This document shows, in pieces, positions 45,373 through 55,323 of a stretch of 64,000 nt of DNA. Source of the stretch: JASJBU01 sp963790775 (lineage in GTDB: Bacteria; Pseudomonadota; Gammaproteobacteria; Chromatiales; Chromatiaceae); the NCBI GenBank assembly GCA_963790775.1, contig CAWBPR010000024.1:121718-185717 (forward strand), given 5' to 3'. The first letter of the stretch is position 1; each line of letters begins with the position of its first letter. The notes under the pieces were generated by a model that had not been told where the DNA came from, did not search any database, and saw nothing but the letters and a program-made list of their open reading frames with translations. A program made the position numbers and the translations under genes.

Positions 45373-46212
45373 ATGAATTTCGATTTTCCGACTTTTCTGG
45401 TAGCAGCCAGTGCATTGACTGGTGGTATCTGGCTGATTGACGCCCTGTTTTTTGCGTCCAGGCGCAAGCGGCGCGCCGCTGCCGAAGCTGAGGGAGGTGC
45501 TGAGACCAAGATCAAAGAGCCGCTGCTCGTCGAGTACTCCCGCTCTTTCTTTCCGGTCATTTTTGCGGTGCTGATTCTGCGCTCTTTCATGGTGGAGCCG
45601 TTTCGGATTCCTTCCGGCTCAATGATGCCGACCCTGCTGGTAGGCGACTTTATCCTGGTCAACAAATTCAGTTATGGCATTCGCCTGCCGGTCCTGAACA
45701 AGAAGATCATCGAAATGGACGACCCGCAGCGGGGCGATGTGGTGGTATTTCGCTATCCCAAGCAGCCCTGGGTCGACTATATCAAGCGCGTGGTGGCCGT
45801 TCCCGGCGACAGCGTCTCCTATCAGAACAAAATCGTCTACATCAATGGCGAACCCTTGCAGCAGACTCCTGTAGGCCGCTACACCGGGGTAGGCAGCGGG
45901 GTGCAGATGACCGGGGCCATCAGGTCCAAGGAGAAAGTTAACGGTTTTGAGCATGACATCCTGGTGCACCCCTTGGCCCCGAATCTTGCAATGGGTTGTA
46001 ATGTATTGAGAAATGGGCCGATAACCATACCTGAAGGTCACTATTTCGCGATGGGGGATAACCGTGACAACAGTAACGACAGCCGTTGCTGGGGGCTGGT
46101 CCCGGATGAAAACCTGGTCGGCAAGGCGTTCGGGATCTGGATGAACTGGGATTCAAATCTGGACAGCTTTCCTCCCATCGCATGGGAGCGCCTGGGAAAT
46201 GGGATCGAATAA
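45373..46212 (+). CDS. lepB: signal peptidase I
   Basis: Inner membrane protease removing Sec signal peptides. 279 residues: two N-terminal membrane segments (about 5-25 and 58-77), a catalytic serine in IPSGSMMPTL (Ser83) and lysine in YIKRVVAVPGD (Lys138), then the periplasmic domain with MGDNRDNSNDSRCWG. Length and motifs match the E. coli type. Follows lepA by about 70 bases. Confidence 0.96.
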   Translation: MNFDFPTFLVAASALTGGIWLIDALFFASRRKRRAAAEAEGGAETKIKEPLLVEYSRSFFPVIFAVLILRSFMVEPFRIPSGSMMPTLLVGDFILVNKFSYGIRLPVLNKKIIEMDDPQRGDVVVFRYPKQPWVDYIKRVVAVPGDSVSYQNKIVYINGEPLQQTPVGRYTGVGSGVQMTGAIRSKEKVNGFEHDILVHPLAPNLAMGCNVLRNGPITIPEGHYFAMGDNRDNSNDSRCWGLVPDENLVGKAFGIWMNWDSNLDSFPPIAWERLGNGIE

Positions 46213-46266
46213 CAGCGGGCTGGCAGTTTTCCAACCCGTACCTGAGTTTATCTGGAGTAGCGAGCG

Positions 46267-46641
46267 ATGCATATGCTGAAGAGACAGCGCGGCCTTACCA
46301 TGATCAGTTGGCTGGTCGTGTTGATTGTGATCGGTTTTTTCATCATGGTTGGTTTGCGGGTTGGCCCGGTCTACCTTGAGCACTATTCAATCAAGAATAT
46401 CCTGTTCTCGCTGAAGGAAGAGCCGTTTATCAGTCGAAAACCCGTGGGCGAGATTCGCAGTATGTTGATCAGGCGCTTTGATATCAACAGCATCAAAAAT
46501 ATCGATCGTGATCAGATCAAGATCCGTCGTTCAGGCGGCGTCACCACCATTGAGCTGAGTTATGAGCAGCGCAGACCTATTGCCGGCAACATGGATGTCA
46601 TTATGACATTCAATGAATCCCTGGAACTGGTCGCGAATTGA
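46267..46641 (+). CDS. DUF4845 membrane protein
   Basis: A 124-residue protein with one membrane helix near the N-terminus (GLTMISWLVVLIVIGFFIMVG) and a small periplasmic domain (RVGPVYLEHYSIKNILFSL, IRRSGGVTTIELSYEQRRP). It belongs to the DUF4845 family conserved between lepB and rnc in many gammaproteobacteria; the function is unknown, though the start recalls pilin-like N-termini. The rnc start overlaps its stop. Confidence 0.88.
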   Translation: MHMLKRQRGLTMISWLVVLIVIGFFIMVGLRVGPVYLEHYSIKNILFSLKEEPFISRKPVGEIRSMLIRRFDINSIKNIDRDQIKIRRSGGVTTIELSYEQRRPIAGNMDVIMTFNESLELVAN

Positions 46642-47315
46642 GAGCCTCAACTGACATCCTCTGTCGCGCCCTGGGATATCGGTTTAATGACGAACAGCTT
46701 CTCGAACAGGCGTTGACTCATCGGAGTATCGGCGGCTCGAATAATGAGCGTCTGGAATTTCTGGGTGATGCCATTCTTGGTTTTGTGATTGCCGACGAAC
46801 TCTATCACCGGTTTGCGTCAGCCACGGAAGGCCAGCTCAGCAGACTGCGTTCGAGCCTGGTGAAGCGCGAGACCCTGGCGAAGATCGCCCGCCATCTCGA
46901 TCTGGGGGACTATCTCAACCTGGGTCCGGGTGAGCTGCGTAGCGGCGGTCAGGCCCGTGCGTCGATTCTTTCGGATGGCGTGGAAGCCATTCTGGCGGCG
47001 ATCTATCTGGACAGCGGTTATCAGGAGTCGCGCCGCGTGATCCTGGATATCTTCGCTCCCCGGCTGGCGAAGATTGATCTGAAAGCACCGCAGAAAGACC
47101 CGAAAACCCGCCTTCAGGAGCTGTTGCAGTCCCGCAAGATCGCCCTGCCCAGTTACGAGATAGTCGAGGTCAGCGGCACACCCCACGAGCAGTCGTTCAA
47201 GGTCGGCTGTATGATCACTGAACTCAATCTGGAAAAAATCGGGTCAGGCTCCAGCCGTCGACGCGCTGAGCAGGATGCCGCACAAAACATGCTGCAGGAG
47301 CTGGAACATGGTTGA
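46638..47315 (+). CDS. rnc: ribonuclease III
   Basis: Cuts double-stranded RNA in rRNA and mRNA processing. 225 residues: the RNase III domain has the signature ERLEFLGDAILGF with acidic residues 40 and 44, and LSDGVEAILAAIYLDSG; a dsRNA-binding domain follows (DPKTRLQELLQSRKIALPSY, ... SSRRRAEQDAAQNML). The start is TTG at 46638, overlapping the upstream stop by four bases (TTGA); no ATG or GTG is nearer in frame. Confidence 0.94.
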   Translation: MRASTDILCRALGYRFNDEQLLEQALTHRSIGGSNNERLEFLGDAILGFVIADELYHRFASATEGQLSRLRSSLVKRETLAKIARHLDLGDYLNLGPGELRSGGQARASILSDGVEAILAAIYLDSGYQESRRVILDIFAPRLAKIDLKAPQKDPKTRLQELLQSRKIALPSYEIVEVSGTPHEQSFKVGCMITELNLEKIGSGSSRRRAEQDAAQNMLQELEHG

Positions 47316-48204
47316 AGTAGAAAATCACTGTGGTTACACGGCGATCATCGGCCGGCCGAATGTGGGGAAGTCGACCCTTCTGAACCGGATTATCGGGGTC
47401 AAGCTGGCCATCACCTCACATAAGGCCCAGACCACGCGTCACAGCATTCTGGGCATCAAGACCCTTGAGCATGGCCAGGTGGTGTACGTCGATACCCCCG
47501 GCATTCATGAGCGGGCGGACCACGCCATGAACCGCTACCTGAACCGTACCGCAAAGACCGCCTTGGTTGATGTGGATGTACTGATTTTCGTGGTGGAAGC
47601 GTTGCGCTGGACCAGTGAGGATGAAAAGGTCCTGAGTCTGATTCAGGACCGGACCCTGCCGGTCATTCTGGCGGTCAACAAGGTGGACAAGATCAAACAG
47701 AAGGAGCTGCTGCTGCCCTATCTGGCGGAGATGGCGGAACGCTTCCACTTTCTCGAGGTGGTGCCGGTGTCAGCGAAAAACGGCAGTAATCTGGAGACTC
47801 TGGAGGCGCTGGTGCTGAAGGCGCTCCCGCAGGGTGAGAATATCTATCCGGCTGACCAGTTGACCGATCGCCCGGAAAAATTTTTCGCGGCAGAGATGCT
47901 GCGTGAACAGCTCACGCGGCGCTATGCCAAAGAGCTGCCCTATGCAGTGTCGGTGGAGATCGAGCGCTTCGAGGCGTCGAATGGCCTGTATCGCATCGGA
48001 GCGGTGATCTGGGTGGAAAAACAGGGACAGAAAGGCATACTCATCGGCAAGGACGGCAGTGCATTGAAACAGGCGGCGACTCAGGCAAGAAAATCGATGC
48101 AGGAGCTATTTGACTGCAAGGTTTACCTGAATGTCTGGGTCAAGGTAAAAAAGAGCTGGTCCAGTGACGAGGCGGCGCTGGTGCGGCTCGGCTACGGGGA
48201 TTAG
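47308..48204 (+). CDS. era: GTPase Era
   Basis: Binds 16S rRNA and helps assemble the 30S subunit. 298 residues: G1 GRPNVGKST, G3 DTPGIHE, G4 NKVD; C-terminal KH domain with EKQGQKGILIGKDGSALK. The ATG at 47308 overlaps rnc by eight bases, the usual coupling of rnc and era. Confidence 0.96.
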   Translation: MVEVENHCGYTAIIGRPNVGKSTLLNRIIGVKLAITSHKAQTTRHSILGIKTLEHGQVVYVDTPGIHERADHAMNRYLNRTAKTALVDVDVLIFVVEALRWTSEDEKVLSLIQDRTLPVILAVNKVDKIKQKELLLPYLAEMAERFHFLEVVPVSAKNGSNLETLEALVLKALPQGENIYPADQLTDRPEKFFAAEMLREQLTRRYAKELPYAVSVEIERFEASNGLYRIGAVIWVEKQGQKGILIGKDGSALKQAATQARKSMQELFDCKVYLNVWVKVKKSWSSDEAALVRLGYGD

Positions 48205-48236
48205 TACCCTCTCGGATCCATCTTGATGGGGCGCTC

Positions 48237-48959
48237 ATGTCCGGAAAATCGCTGCAACCCTGCTTTGTTCTGCACCGGCGGGATTATCGCGACAGCAGTC
48301 TGCTGCTCGAACTCTTCATGCTTCATCAAGGCCGCCTGTCTGCGATTGCGCGCGGCGCAAAGTCGGGTCGAGGCCAACGGGCGGCCTTTTTGCAACCCTT
48401 TCGTCCGCTGCAAGTCAGCCTGACTGGCAAGGGTGAGGTCAAGACCCTGGGGCAGGTGGAGCCGGAAGGCCAGGCCTTTTCACTGCGCGGAACATTGCTC
48501 TATTGCGGTTTCTATCTGAACGAGTTGTTGATGCGGCTCTTGGAAAGAAATGACCCCCATGAGGATCTCTTCGTCCACTATTTCAATACGCTTACCGCCC
48601 TCGCTGAGGGCCAGGCCGTCGATGACGTGCTCAGGGCATTTGAAGTCAGGCTGCTGACAGCGCTCGGCTATCAATTGCTGCTGGATCGTGAATACGCAAC
48701 AGGCACAGCGGTCTCGCCGGAACAGGTCTATGAGTATGAGATCGAGCAGGGTCCGCTAATCTCCTCCAGGAAAGAGGATGAAGGCAGTCAGCGGGTGCAT
48801 GGCCGCACACTGCTTAGCCTGCACAATGGAGTGGCCATGGATCGGGCAAGCATGATGGAAGCAAAGGGTCTGATGCGGCGCATTCTGGCTTTTTATCTTG
48901 GCGGCAAGCCGCTGAAGAGCCGGGAACTGTTCCGGGGCTTTGCAGATCCCGGCAGATGA
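48237..48959 (+). CDS. recO: DNA repair protein RecO
   Basis: Loads RecA with RecF/RecR during gap repair. 240 residues: an N-terminal OB fold (PCFVLHRRDYRDSSLLLELFMLHQG, GRLSAIARGAKSGRGQRAAFLQPFRPL) and the helical C-terminal domain (GFYLNELLMRLLERNDPHEDLFVHY). The E. coli-type lacks the zinc finger cysteines, as here. Located between era and pdxJ as usual. Confidence 0.92.
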   Translation: MSGKSLQPCFVLHRRDYRDSSLLLELFMLHQGRLSAIARGAKSGRGQRAAFLQPFRPLQVSLTGKGEVKTLGQVEPEGQAFSLRGTLLYCGFYLNELLMRLLERNDPHEDLFVHYFNTLTALAEGQAVDDVLRAFEVRLLTALGYQLLLDREYATGTAVSPEQVYEYEIEQGPLISSRKEDEGSQRVHGRTLLSLHNGVAMDRASMMEAKGLMRRILAFYLGGKPLKSRELFRGFADPGR

Positions 48960-49022
48960 GTCAAACTCTCGCTGTTTAGTTCTGCTTCGTCAGATTCAAG
49001 GATGCTCTAAAACAACACCTCC

Positions 49023-49110
49023 GTAGGGTGCGCTGTGCGCGCCATTGCTGCGGTTCACCAGATGTAGGGTGCACCGTGCGCACCAAACAGCATTGTTTTG
49101 CAGGTGAACC
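49023..49110. repeat. tandem REP-like units plus a longer inverted repeat
   Basis: Two copies of a GTAGGGTGCGC-type unit lie in the same direction at 49023-49044 and 49064-49085, with one or two base differences from each other and from the inverted pair at 34591-34653. A further inverted pair, GCGGTTCACC near 49050 and GGTGAACCGC near 49103, brackets the second unit. The region lies between recO and pdxJ. Confidence 0.75.
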
Positions 49111-49175
49111 GCTGCTGAAGATTTACATCGGTGTAAAAATCCTCGGGACGTTGAAAATAGATAAGGTAAAAAATA

Positions 49176-49907
49176 ATGGCTGAAAATGATTTACTGCTCG
49201 GCGTGAATATCGATCATGTGGCGACGCTGCGGCAGGCTAGAGGTACCCGTTATCCCGAACCCATCCAGGCGGCGTTGATTGCACAGCAGGCTGGGGCCGA
49301 TGCGATCACCCTCCATTTGCGGGAGGACCGCCGGCATATTCAGGATCGTGATGTGGAAATGCTCTCCGAACTTCTGCAGGTGCGGATGAACCTCGAGATG
49401 GCGGCCACGTCCGAAATGGCGGCGATTGCCGCGCGCTTCCGGCCCCACGATTGTTGTCTGGTGCCGGAAAAGCGCGAGGAGCTCACCACCGAGGGCGGCC
49501 TGGATGTAGCGGGCAATCAGGATATGCTGGAGGATTACTGCAGTGAACTGGCGGATTCCGGGACCAGGGTTTCGCTGTTCATCGATGCCGACCCCAAGCA
49601 GCTGGATGCGGCAGTCGCTGTCGGCGCTCCGGTGGTTGAAATTCACACCGGGCACTATGCGGATGCCCACAACGAGCGCAGCAGAAAGGTAGAATTCGAA
49701 CGCATCGTCAAGGCGGTCGAGTACGGCAATCAGCTCGGTTTGCAGGTCAATGCGGGGCATGGTCTGGACTACCACAATACCCAGGCCATAGTCGGCATCG
49801 ACGGCATCAGGGAATTGAACATCGGCCACGCCATCATCTGCCGGGCCCTGTTCAGCGGGCTGGATCAGGCGATACGGGAGATGAAAGCACTGTTACGCAA
49901 ACCCTGA
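49176..49907 (+). CDS. pdxJ: pyridoxine 5'-phosphate synthase
   Basis: Condenses 1-deoxyxylulose 5-phosphate with 3-amino-2-oxopropyl phosphate in vitamin B6 synthesis. 243 residues, with the family start LLGVNIDHVATLRQARG, HLREDRRHI, and the C-terminal VNAGHGLDYHNTQAIVGI and ELNIGHAIICRALF. Normal length. It ends the conserved lepA-pdxJ run. Confidence 0.96.
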   Translation: MAENDLLLGVNIDHVATLRQARGTRYPEPIQAALIAQQAGADAITLHLREDRRHIQDRDVEMLSELLQVRMNLEMAATSEMAAIAARFRPHDCCLVPEKREELTTEGGLDVAGNQDMLEDYCSELADSGTRVSLFIDADPKQLDAAVAVGAPVVEIHTGHYADAHNERSRKVEFERIVKAVEYGNQLGLQVNAGHGLDYHNTQAIVGIDGIRELNIGHAIICRALFSGLDQAIREMKALLRKP

Positions 49908-49926
49908 CGGCTGGCTGCTGGATAGC

Positions 49927-51093
49927 TCAATCCTGCCGCAGTTTCGGTCCGGCGGATACCGGTGTGGGGTATTTCAAGACTACCCAATACGTCGAACCGA
50001 CGAATGTCACCAGGGTGGTCACCTGAATAAACATCGCTCCGTCGGTGGACAGCACGCCGGCGGTGAGTCCGGTAAAGGCAATCAAAATGGAGAACTCGCT
50101 GGTCTGTCCGAGCCGGATTCCCAATTCCCGCGAGAGTTTTTCCGGCTCACCGGATCCCAGAAATGCGCGGTGAAACACATAGGACTTGAGGAACACCAGG
50201 AGGATTCCTAGAAACAGACTGGAAAACAGAATCTGTGGCGGGATCGGAATCTCCAGCTTGGCCCCTATCGAGAAGAAGAACAGGATCAGGAAAAACTCCC
50301 GCAGCGGCTTGAGATGCTCGGCGATTACCAGAGCGATGTTACTGGATGCCACCGAGATGCCGCCGATGAATGCCCCCATTTCGTAAGAGAGACCCACCGC
50401 ATGGGCGGTTTCCGTGATCAGCAGGCACCAGGCCAGGGTGATGAGAAAGATATACTCCTGAATGGCGCCGAACCTTCGCAGCAGCGGGATGATCAGAAAG
50501 CGCACCCCGGCAAATGCCAGAACACTGAGAATGATCAGTTTCAACACCAGGATGGCAAATGCCGGCAGCATGTGCTCGGCTGATTCACCGGTGATCAATA
50601 GCAGCACGATGATCGCCAGGATATCCTGCAGGAGAAGCACGCTGGTCATCACTTCACCGGTATGTTTATGATGCAGAGTGGTGGTGGGGATCAGCTTCAG
50701 GGCGATGACCGTACTGGAGAACATCATTGAGGCGCCTATGATCAGGCTGTCGACCAGCTCGAAACCCGCCAGTTGGGCAAACAAAAAACAGACCAGACCA
50801 AACCCGGCAGAAGTGCCGAAGGTCAGCAATGATGCCTTGCCGAAGAGATGCAGCAGCTTGTTCGGCTGCAGGTTCAGGCCCACCAGAAACAGCAGCAGCA
50901 CCACCCCAAGATGGGCCAGCTGTTCGATGTGAGCGGAACTCTTCATCAGCGCCAGGCCGTTCGGGCCGATCAGGATGCCGATCGCAATATAAGCCAGGAT
51001 GATCGGCTGACGGGCGAACAGGAAAAGGGTTGCCAGCAGGCCCGCCCCCACCACAATGGCCGCCAGTTGAAAGATGAAATTATCAAGAATCAT
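49927..51093 (-). CDS. monovalent cation:proton antiporter (CPA2 family)
   Basis: 388 residues with about eleven membrane segments, typical of the KefB/YbaL transport domain: YIAIGILIGPNGLALM, VGLNLQPNKLLHLF, IIGASMMFSSTVIALKLIP and LLQDILAIIVLLLI. The C-terminal TrkA-N regulatory domain of KefB is missing, so this is a short form. It should exchange potassium or sodium for protons; the ion is unknown. The stop converges with pdxJ, 19 bases between. Confidence 0.85.
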   Translation of the reverse strand: MILDNFIFQLAAIVVGAGLLATLFLFARQPIILAYIAIGILIGPNGLALMKSSAHIEQLAHLGVVLLLFLVGLNLQPNKLLHLFGKASLLTFGTSAGFGLVCFLFAQLAGFELVDSLIIGASMMFSSTVIALKLIPTTTLHHKHTGEVMTSVLLLQDILAIIVLLLITGESAEHMLPAFAILVLKLIILSVLAFAGVRFLIIPLLRRFGAIQEYIFLITLAWCLLITETAHAVGLSYEMGAFIGGISVASSNIALVIAEHLKPLREFFLILFFFSIGAKLEIPIPPQILFSSLFLGILLVFLKSYVFHRAFLGSGEPEKLSRELGIRLGQTSEFSILIAFTGLTAGVLSTDGAMFIQVTTLVTFVGSTYWVVLKYPTPVSAGPKLRQD

Positions 51094-51185
51094 TCCGTTG
51101 CTTTACCTTTTCATCAGCAGATCAGTACCAAGAGTAGAGCATAAACAGAGGCCGTAAAACCCACTGAGTATGGCAGTGATCTTGT

Positions 51186-52169
51186 CTAGGAAACCAGAGT
51201 CGCACGGCCGTAGATAGCCAGGATCAGCACAACCAGGGTGACCAGCCAGGCCATCAGATAGACCCGCATGGCCCGCCGGGCCGTTTGCTGCTCACTCCAA
51301 CTCCTCGGGCGAATCCCTTTGACCAGGAAAACCAGCTTCGCAGCGAGATTCAGACAGACCACATTGGCCGCCAGCAGCAGGCTGGCGCCAATCGCAAGGT
51401 CGAGGCGTCCATGACCAAGAGTCAGCCCGATCGTGGCGGCCGGTGGCAGCAGGGCCACGGCAACCATGACTCCTACCAGTACGCTGGGCAGGCCTGTGGT
51501 CAGGGAAAGCGCAGCGGCGGCCCCGGAGGCCAGGGCCAGGGCGAGGGAATCCATGCCAACGTCGGTGCGCATCATCAGTTCAGGGCTGGTGAGACCGAAG
51601 GGCCAGAAAAAACCGATCACCAGGGAGAGCGCCACCGACAGAGAGATCCCGGCGATGAGCGTCTTGATCGACTTGCGCATCAATGGAATGTCGCCGAGCG
51701 CGGTGCCAAGCCCGAGTGCCAGATTGGGGCCCAGCAGCGGGGCGATCACCATGGCGCCGATCACCACGGCCACATTGTTTTTGACCAGGCCGATGGCCGC
51801 CACCACGGTGGAGAGCATGACCAGCAGGATAAAATTGAAATCCAGTCTGGCGTTCTTGTCCACCGAGTCATACATGGCTTCCCGGGCGGAAACCGCTGAA
51901 TCACTCTTTTTCTCTTCCTCGGCAGGGGGTTTGGGCAGGGCGACTTCTACCGGCAGCACGATAATCCGCGCGGATGGCTGTGCGCCCAGCACATTCTGCA
52001 GGCTATCCAGCATGGCCTGCACCTTGTCGTTGCTGACCAGCATGCGCATAGCCTGCCTGCCGTCTTCACCCTGCATGCCGAGGCGGAAATCCCGGGCTTT
52101 GTGTTTTTCCGCAATCACGGCGACCGTGTCCGTACTGCCGGTATCGGCGATGACTTCAATAAGTTTCAT
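51186..52169 (-). CDS. DUF389 membrane protein
   Basis: 327 residues: an N-terminal soluble domain (MKLIEVIADTGSTDTVAVIA, with HKARDFRLGMQGEDGRQAMR) and about six membrane segments carrying FNFILLVMLSTVVAAIGL, AVVIGAMVIAPLLGPNLALGLG, and SLTTGLPSVLVGVMVAVALLPPAATIG. This is the TIGR00341/DUF389 family, of unknown function. A single-gene unit downstream of the antiporter's promoter. Confidence 0.85.
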   Translation of the reverse strand: MKLIEVIADTGSTDTVAVIAEKHKARDFRLGMQGEDGRQAMRMLVSNDKVQAMLDSLQNVLGAQPSARIIVLPVEVALPKPPAEEEKKSDSAVSAREAMYDSVDKNARLDFNFILLVMLSTVVAAIGLVKNNVAVVIGAMVIAPLLGPNLALGLGTALGDIPLMRKSIKTLIAGISLSVALSLVIGFFWPFGLTSPELMMRTDVGMDSLALALASGAAAALSLTTGLPSVLVGVMVAVALLPPAATIGLTLGHGRLDLAIGASLLLAANVVCLNLAAKLVFLVKGIRPRSWSEQQTARRAMRVYLMAWLVTLVVLILAIYGRATLVS

Positions 52170-52309
52170 TTGGAGTTGATTGATAGTTTCTGTTAAAAGT
52201 CAGTATATCCTCAATGCATCCATGAATTCGAAACTGGCTGCATTATCGAGTTCAGGCAAGGCTGAAACTCGCAGCTCAATCCCAGTGGAAAACAGGGTAG
52301 AATCCGCTT

Positions 52310-53203
52310 ATGCAAACCAAGACAATCGAAGATTATATCGGCAATACCCCACTGGTGCGTCTGCAGCGCCTGCCGGGGGATACAACCAATACCCTGCTGG
52401 TGAAGCTGGAAGGCAACAATCCGGCGGGATCGGTGAAAGATCGCCCGGCATTGAGCATGATCAGCCATGCCGAAGCGCGGGGAGACATCAAGCCGGGCGA
52501 CACGCTGATCGAGGCCACCAGCGGCAATACCGGTATTGCCCTGGCCATGGCGGCGGCGATCAGGGGCTACCGGATGATCCTGGTGATGCCGGAAAACATG
52601 AGCCTGGAACGGCGTGCGGTAATGAAGGCCTATGGCGCCGAACTGATTCTGACCCCCAAAGAGGGCAGCATGGAGGCGGCCATCGACAAGTCCAGGGAGC
52701 TGGAGGCGGCGGGCCAGGGGCGGATCCTCGACCAGTTCTCCAATCAGGACAATCCCCAGGCCCATATCGAGGGCACCGGTCCCGAGATCTGGCGCGACAC
52801 CGAGGGGTGCGTCACCCACTTCGTCAGCGCCATGGGCACCACCGGCACCATCATGGGCGCCTCCAGCTATCTCAAGTCACAGAATCCGCAGGTGCAGATC
52901 GTCGGTGTGCAGCCCATGGAGGGATCGAGCATCCCGGGTATCCGCCGCTGGCCGGAAGCGTATCTGCCCAAGATCTACGACGCCAGCCGGGTGGACCGGG
53001 TGATCGATGTCTCCCAGGAGGAGGCCGAGCAGACGACCCGTGATCTGGCGGCCAGAGAGGGCATCTTCGCCGGCATCTCTTCCGGCGGCGCCGTGGCGGC
53101 AGCCCTGAAACTGTCAGCGGAAGTGGAGGATGCAGTGATTGTGGCGATTATCTGTGACCGTGGAGACCGCTATCTCTCCACCCATGTCTTCCCTGCAGAA
53201 TAA
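52310..53203 (+). CDS. cysM: cysteine synthase B
   Basis: PLP enzyme forming cysteine (or S-sulfocysteine) from O-acetylserine and sulfide or thiosulfate. 297 residues: PLP lysine in GSVKDRPAL (Lys43), SGNTGIALAMA, SAMGTTGTIMG and GISSGGAVAAAL. Matches the CysM group by length and by the PLEGSS-like MEGSSIPGI loop. The gene after it starts inside cysM. Confidence 0.94.
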   Translation: MQTKTIEDYIGNTPLVRLQRLPGDTTNTLLVKLEGNNPAGSVKDRPALSMISHAEARGDIKPGDTLIEATSGNTGIALAMAAAIRGYRMILVMPENMSLERRAVMKAYGAELILTPKEGSMEAAIDKSRELEAAGQGRILDQFSNQDNPQAHIEGTGPEIWRDTEGCVTHFVSAMGTTGTIMGASSYLKSQNPQVQIVGVQPMEGSSIPGIRRWPEAYLPKIYDASRVDRVIDVSQEEAEQTTRDLAAREGIFAGISSGGAVAAALKLSAEVEDAVIVAIICDRGDRYLSTHVFPAE

Positions 53204-55286
53204 GCCCTTCAGTCTCGCGGCCCTGTTGCTGGCCGCGCTTTCCCTCTTCTGGCTGCTGCGCGCAGCCAATGCCTTCGATCAGCTCAGCTTCACCATGCAG
53301 AACCTCGAATCGGATCACTTTCAGGCGCAGCAACTGCGCTTTTCCCTGGACTGGCCCTCCACCAGCAGTGCGGGTTACCGGCTCGAGATCGGCCGCCTGG
53401 AACTGCCGCAACTGCAGCAGAGCCTCAAAGACCTCAGGCTCGAGTGCTTCGAGGGTGAGTTGTCGGACCAGATCATCAGCTGCAGGCGGGGGCAGCTGCA
53501 TCTTCCGCTCCAGCAATTGGCCAGTCCGGTGATTGCGCTGAGTTACAGATTCGAGCAGTCGACGGGCAGACTGGAGGGTAAGCTGCAAAAGATCGCCATC
53601 GCCGGGGGACAGGCGGATGTGGACTTCAGCCTGCAGGGGAGTGCCTGGCAGGGTGTGGTTCGCGGTCAGCGTCTGAAACTGCAGGCGCTGTTGGCGCTGC
53701 TGCCGGTCGAGCAGAGACCAGTGCAGGGTTGGAGCTTGAGCGGGGCATTGAACGGCAAGCTCCAGTTATCCGGCAGCGGCGGGGACCTGCTCAGCGCCGA
53801 CTGGGATGCCGGCCTTACTGGTCTGGCCTTCTCCGATGCGATGGGAGGTACTGCGGGGGAGGGGCTTGGCGCAGGGCTGCAGGGCCGCTTACAGCGTTCA
53901 TCCGGTCGCTGGCAGGTGCGGAATGATCTATCCCTCAAGCAGGGGGAGATGCTGACCCCGGCGTTCTACCTCAATGCGGGCAGTCATCCGCTGACACTCG
54001 GGACGAGCTTCTCGATGGCTGACGATATGCAACAGATCACCGTCGAGAACAGCCTGTTAAAAGTGGCTGGACTGTTGTCTCTCAAGGCGCAGGGCGCGCT
54101 GGATCTCGCGGGACAAAACCCACTGCAGCGGCTCGCGTTGCAGGCCGAGCCGTTTGAGGTGGCGGAAATCTATCGGGAGTTGCTGCAGCCCGTGCTGTTC
54201 GGGACCCCCTGGGGAAAGTTTGAATTGGCGGGCAGCGCGCGCCTGTCACTGCGGCTGGATGGTGATGCCCAGGCGCTGGACCTGGGGCTCGAAGACTTCC
54301 ATCTGGATGATGCCGATACCAGCGGAACCGCCCGCCGCATGGGCCTCTACGATGTGAATGGTCAGATCCATTGGACCCGGGGCGGCGCACCCCGGCCGTC
54401 CTGGCTTGCGTGGCGCTCAGGGCATCTGCTGGAGCATATCGATCTGGGTGCCGGAAAGGTCGATTTTCAGGCTAACGACGGGACCTTTCGCCTTACCCGG
54501 CAGGCGACCGTGCCGGTGCTGGATGGGGCGCTGGTAGTGGATCGCCTGGATATCGAGGCCCTCGGCAGTCCTGAGCAGAAGCTGCAGTTCGATGGCGTCA
54601 TCCAGCCCATCTCGATGAAAGCGCTGAGTACGGCCCTGGGCTGGATGCCCCTCTCCGGCAAGCTGTCCGGGATGATCCCCGGGCTCACCTACAAGAGTGG
54701 GCAGTTCAACATCGAGGGGGTGCTGCTGGTGCGCATGTTCGATGGGGATATCCTGATCCGCCAATTGCGACTGCAGGACCTGTTCGGGGTCTATCCACGG
54801 CTGCAGGCCGACATCACATTGCAGGCCCTCGATCTCGAGACCCTTACCAGCACCTTCTCATTCGGCAAGATCACCGGCCGGCTGGATGGCTATGTCAGGG
54901 ATATCAGTCTCGAGGCCTGGCGGCCGGTGGCGTTCAATGCCCTGTTCCACACCCCGGAGAACGACCAGTCCCGGCGCCGTATCAGTCAGAAGGCGGTGGA
55001 CAACATCTCCAATCTGGGCGGGGCGGGGTTTTCCGGATCGATGGCCCGCACCTTCCTCGGCATGTTCGAGGAGTTCCGCTACAAGCGCATCGGCATCGGT
55101 TGCCGGTTGCAGGGCAAGACCTGTGAAATGCTGGGGGTAGGGGAGGCCAAGCAAGGCTACTACCTGGTGGAAGGCAGTGGTCTGCCCCGCATCGATATCA
55201 TCGGCTACAACCGCACTGCTGACTGGACCCGTCTGGTGGAGCAGCTGAAACAGATCACTGAGTCGGGCAGCCCGGTGATCCAGTAA
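53184..55286 (+). CDS. large AsmA/YdbH-like envelope protein
   Basis: 700 residues: an N-terminal membrane anchor (LAALLLAALSLFWLLR) and a long, beta-rich extracytoplasmic region with regularly spaced amphipathic strands (GWSLSGALNGKLQLSG, LSLRLDGDAQALDLGLEDF), ending in a segment with SFGKITGRLDGYVRDISLEAW. The final part resembles the C-terminal domain named after dicarboxylate transport in YdbH. AsmA-like proteins of this type bridge the periplasm and move phospholipids; that role is inferred here. The ATG lies 20 bases inside cysM, so the two are co-translated. Confidence 0.75.
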   Translation: MSSLQNKPFSLAALLLAALSLFWLLRAANAFDQLSFTMQNLESDHFQAQQLRFSLDWPSTSSAGYRLEIGRLELPQLQQSLKDLRLECFEGELSDQIISCRRGQLHLPLQQLASPVIALSYRFEQSTGRLEGKLQKIAIAGGQADVDFSLQGSAWQGVVRGQRLKLQALLALLPVEQRPVQGWSLSGALNGKLQLSGSGGDLLSADWDAGLTGLAFSDAMGGTAGEGLGAGLQGRLQRSSGRWQVRNDLSLKQGEMLTPAFYLNAGSHPLTLGTSFSMADDMQQITVENSLLKVAGLLSLKAQGALDLAGQNPLQRLALQAEPFEVAEIYRELLQPVLFGTPWGKFELAGSARLSLRLDGDAQALDLGLEDFHLDDADTSGTARRMGLYDVNGQIHWTRGGAPRPSWLAWRSGHLLEHIDLGAGKVDFQANDGTFRLTRQATVPVLDGALVVDRLDIEALGSPEQKLQFDGVIQPISMKALSTALGWMPLSGKLSGMIPGLTYKSGQFNIEGVLLVRMFDGDILIRQLRLQDLFGVYPRLQADITLQALDLETLTSTFSFGKITGRLDGYVRDISLEAWRPVAFNALFHTPENDQSRRRISQKAVDNISNLGGAGFSGSMARTFLGMFEEFRYKRIGIGCRLQGKTCEMLGVGEAKQGYYLVEGSGLPRIDIIGYNRTADWTRLVEQLKQITESGSPVIQ

Positions 55287-55323
55287 TTTTTCTGGTAGCG
55301 CCAGCAACAGGATGCTCAAGCAC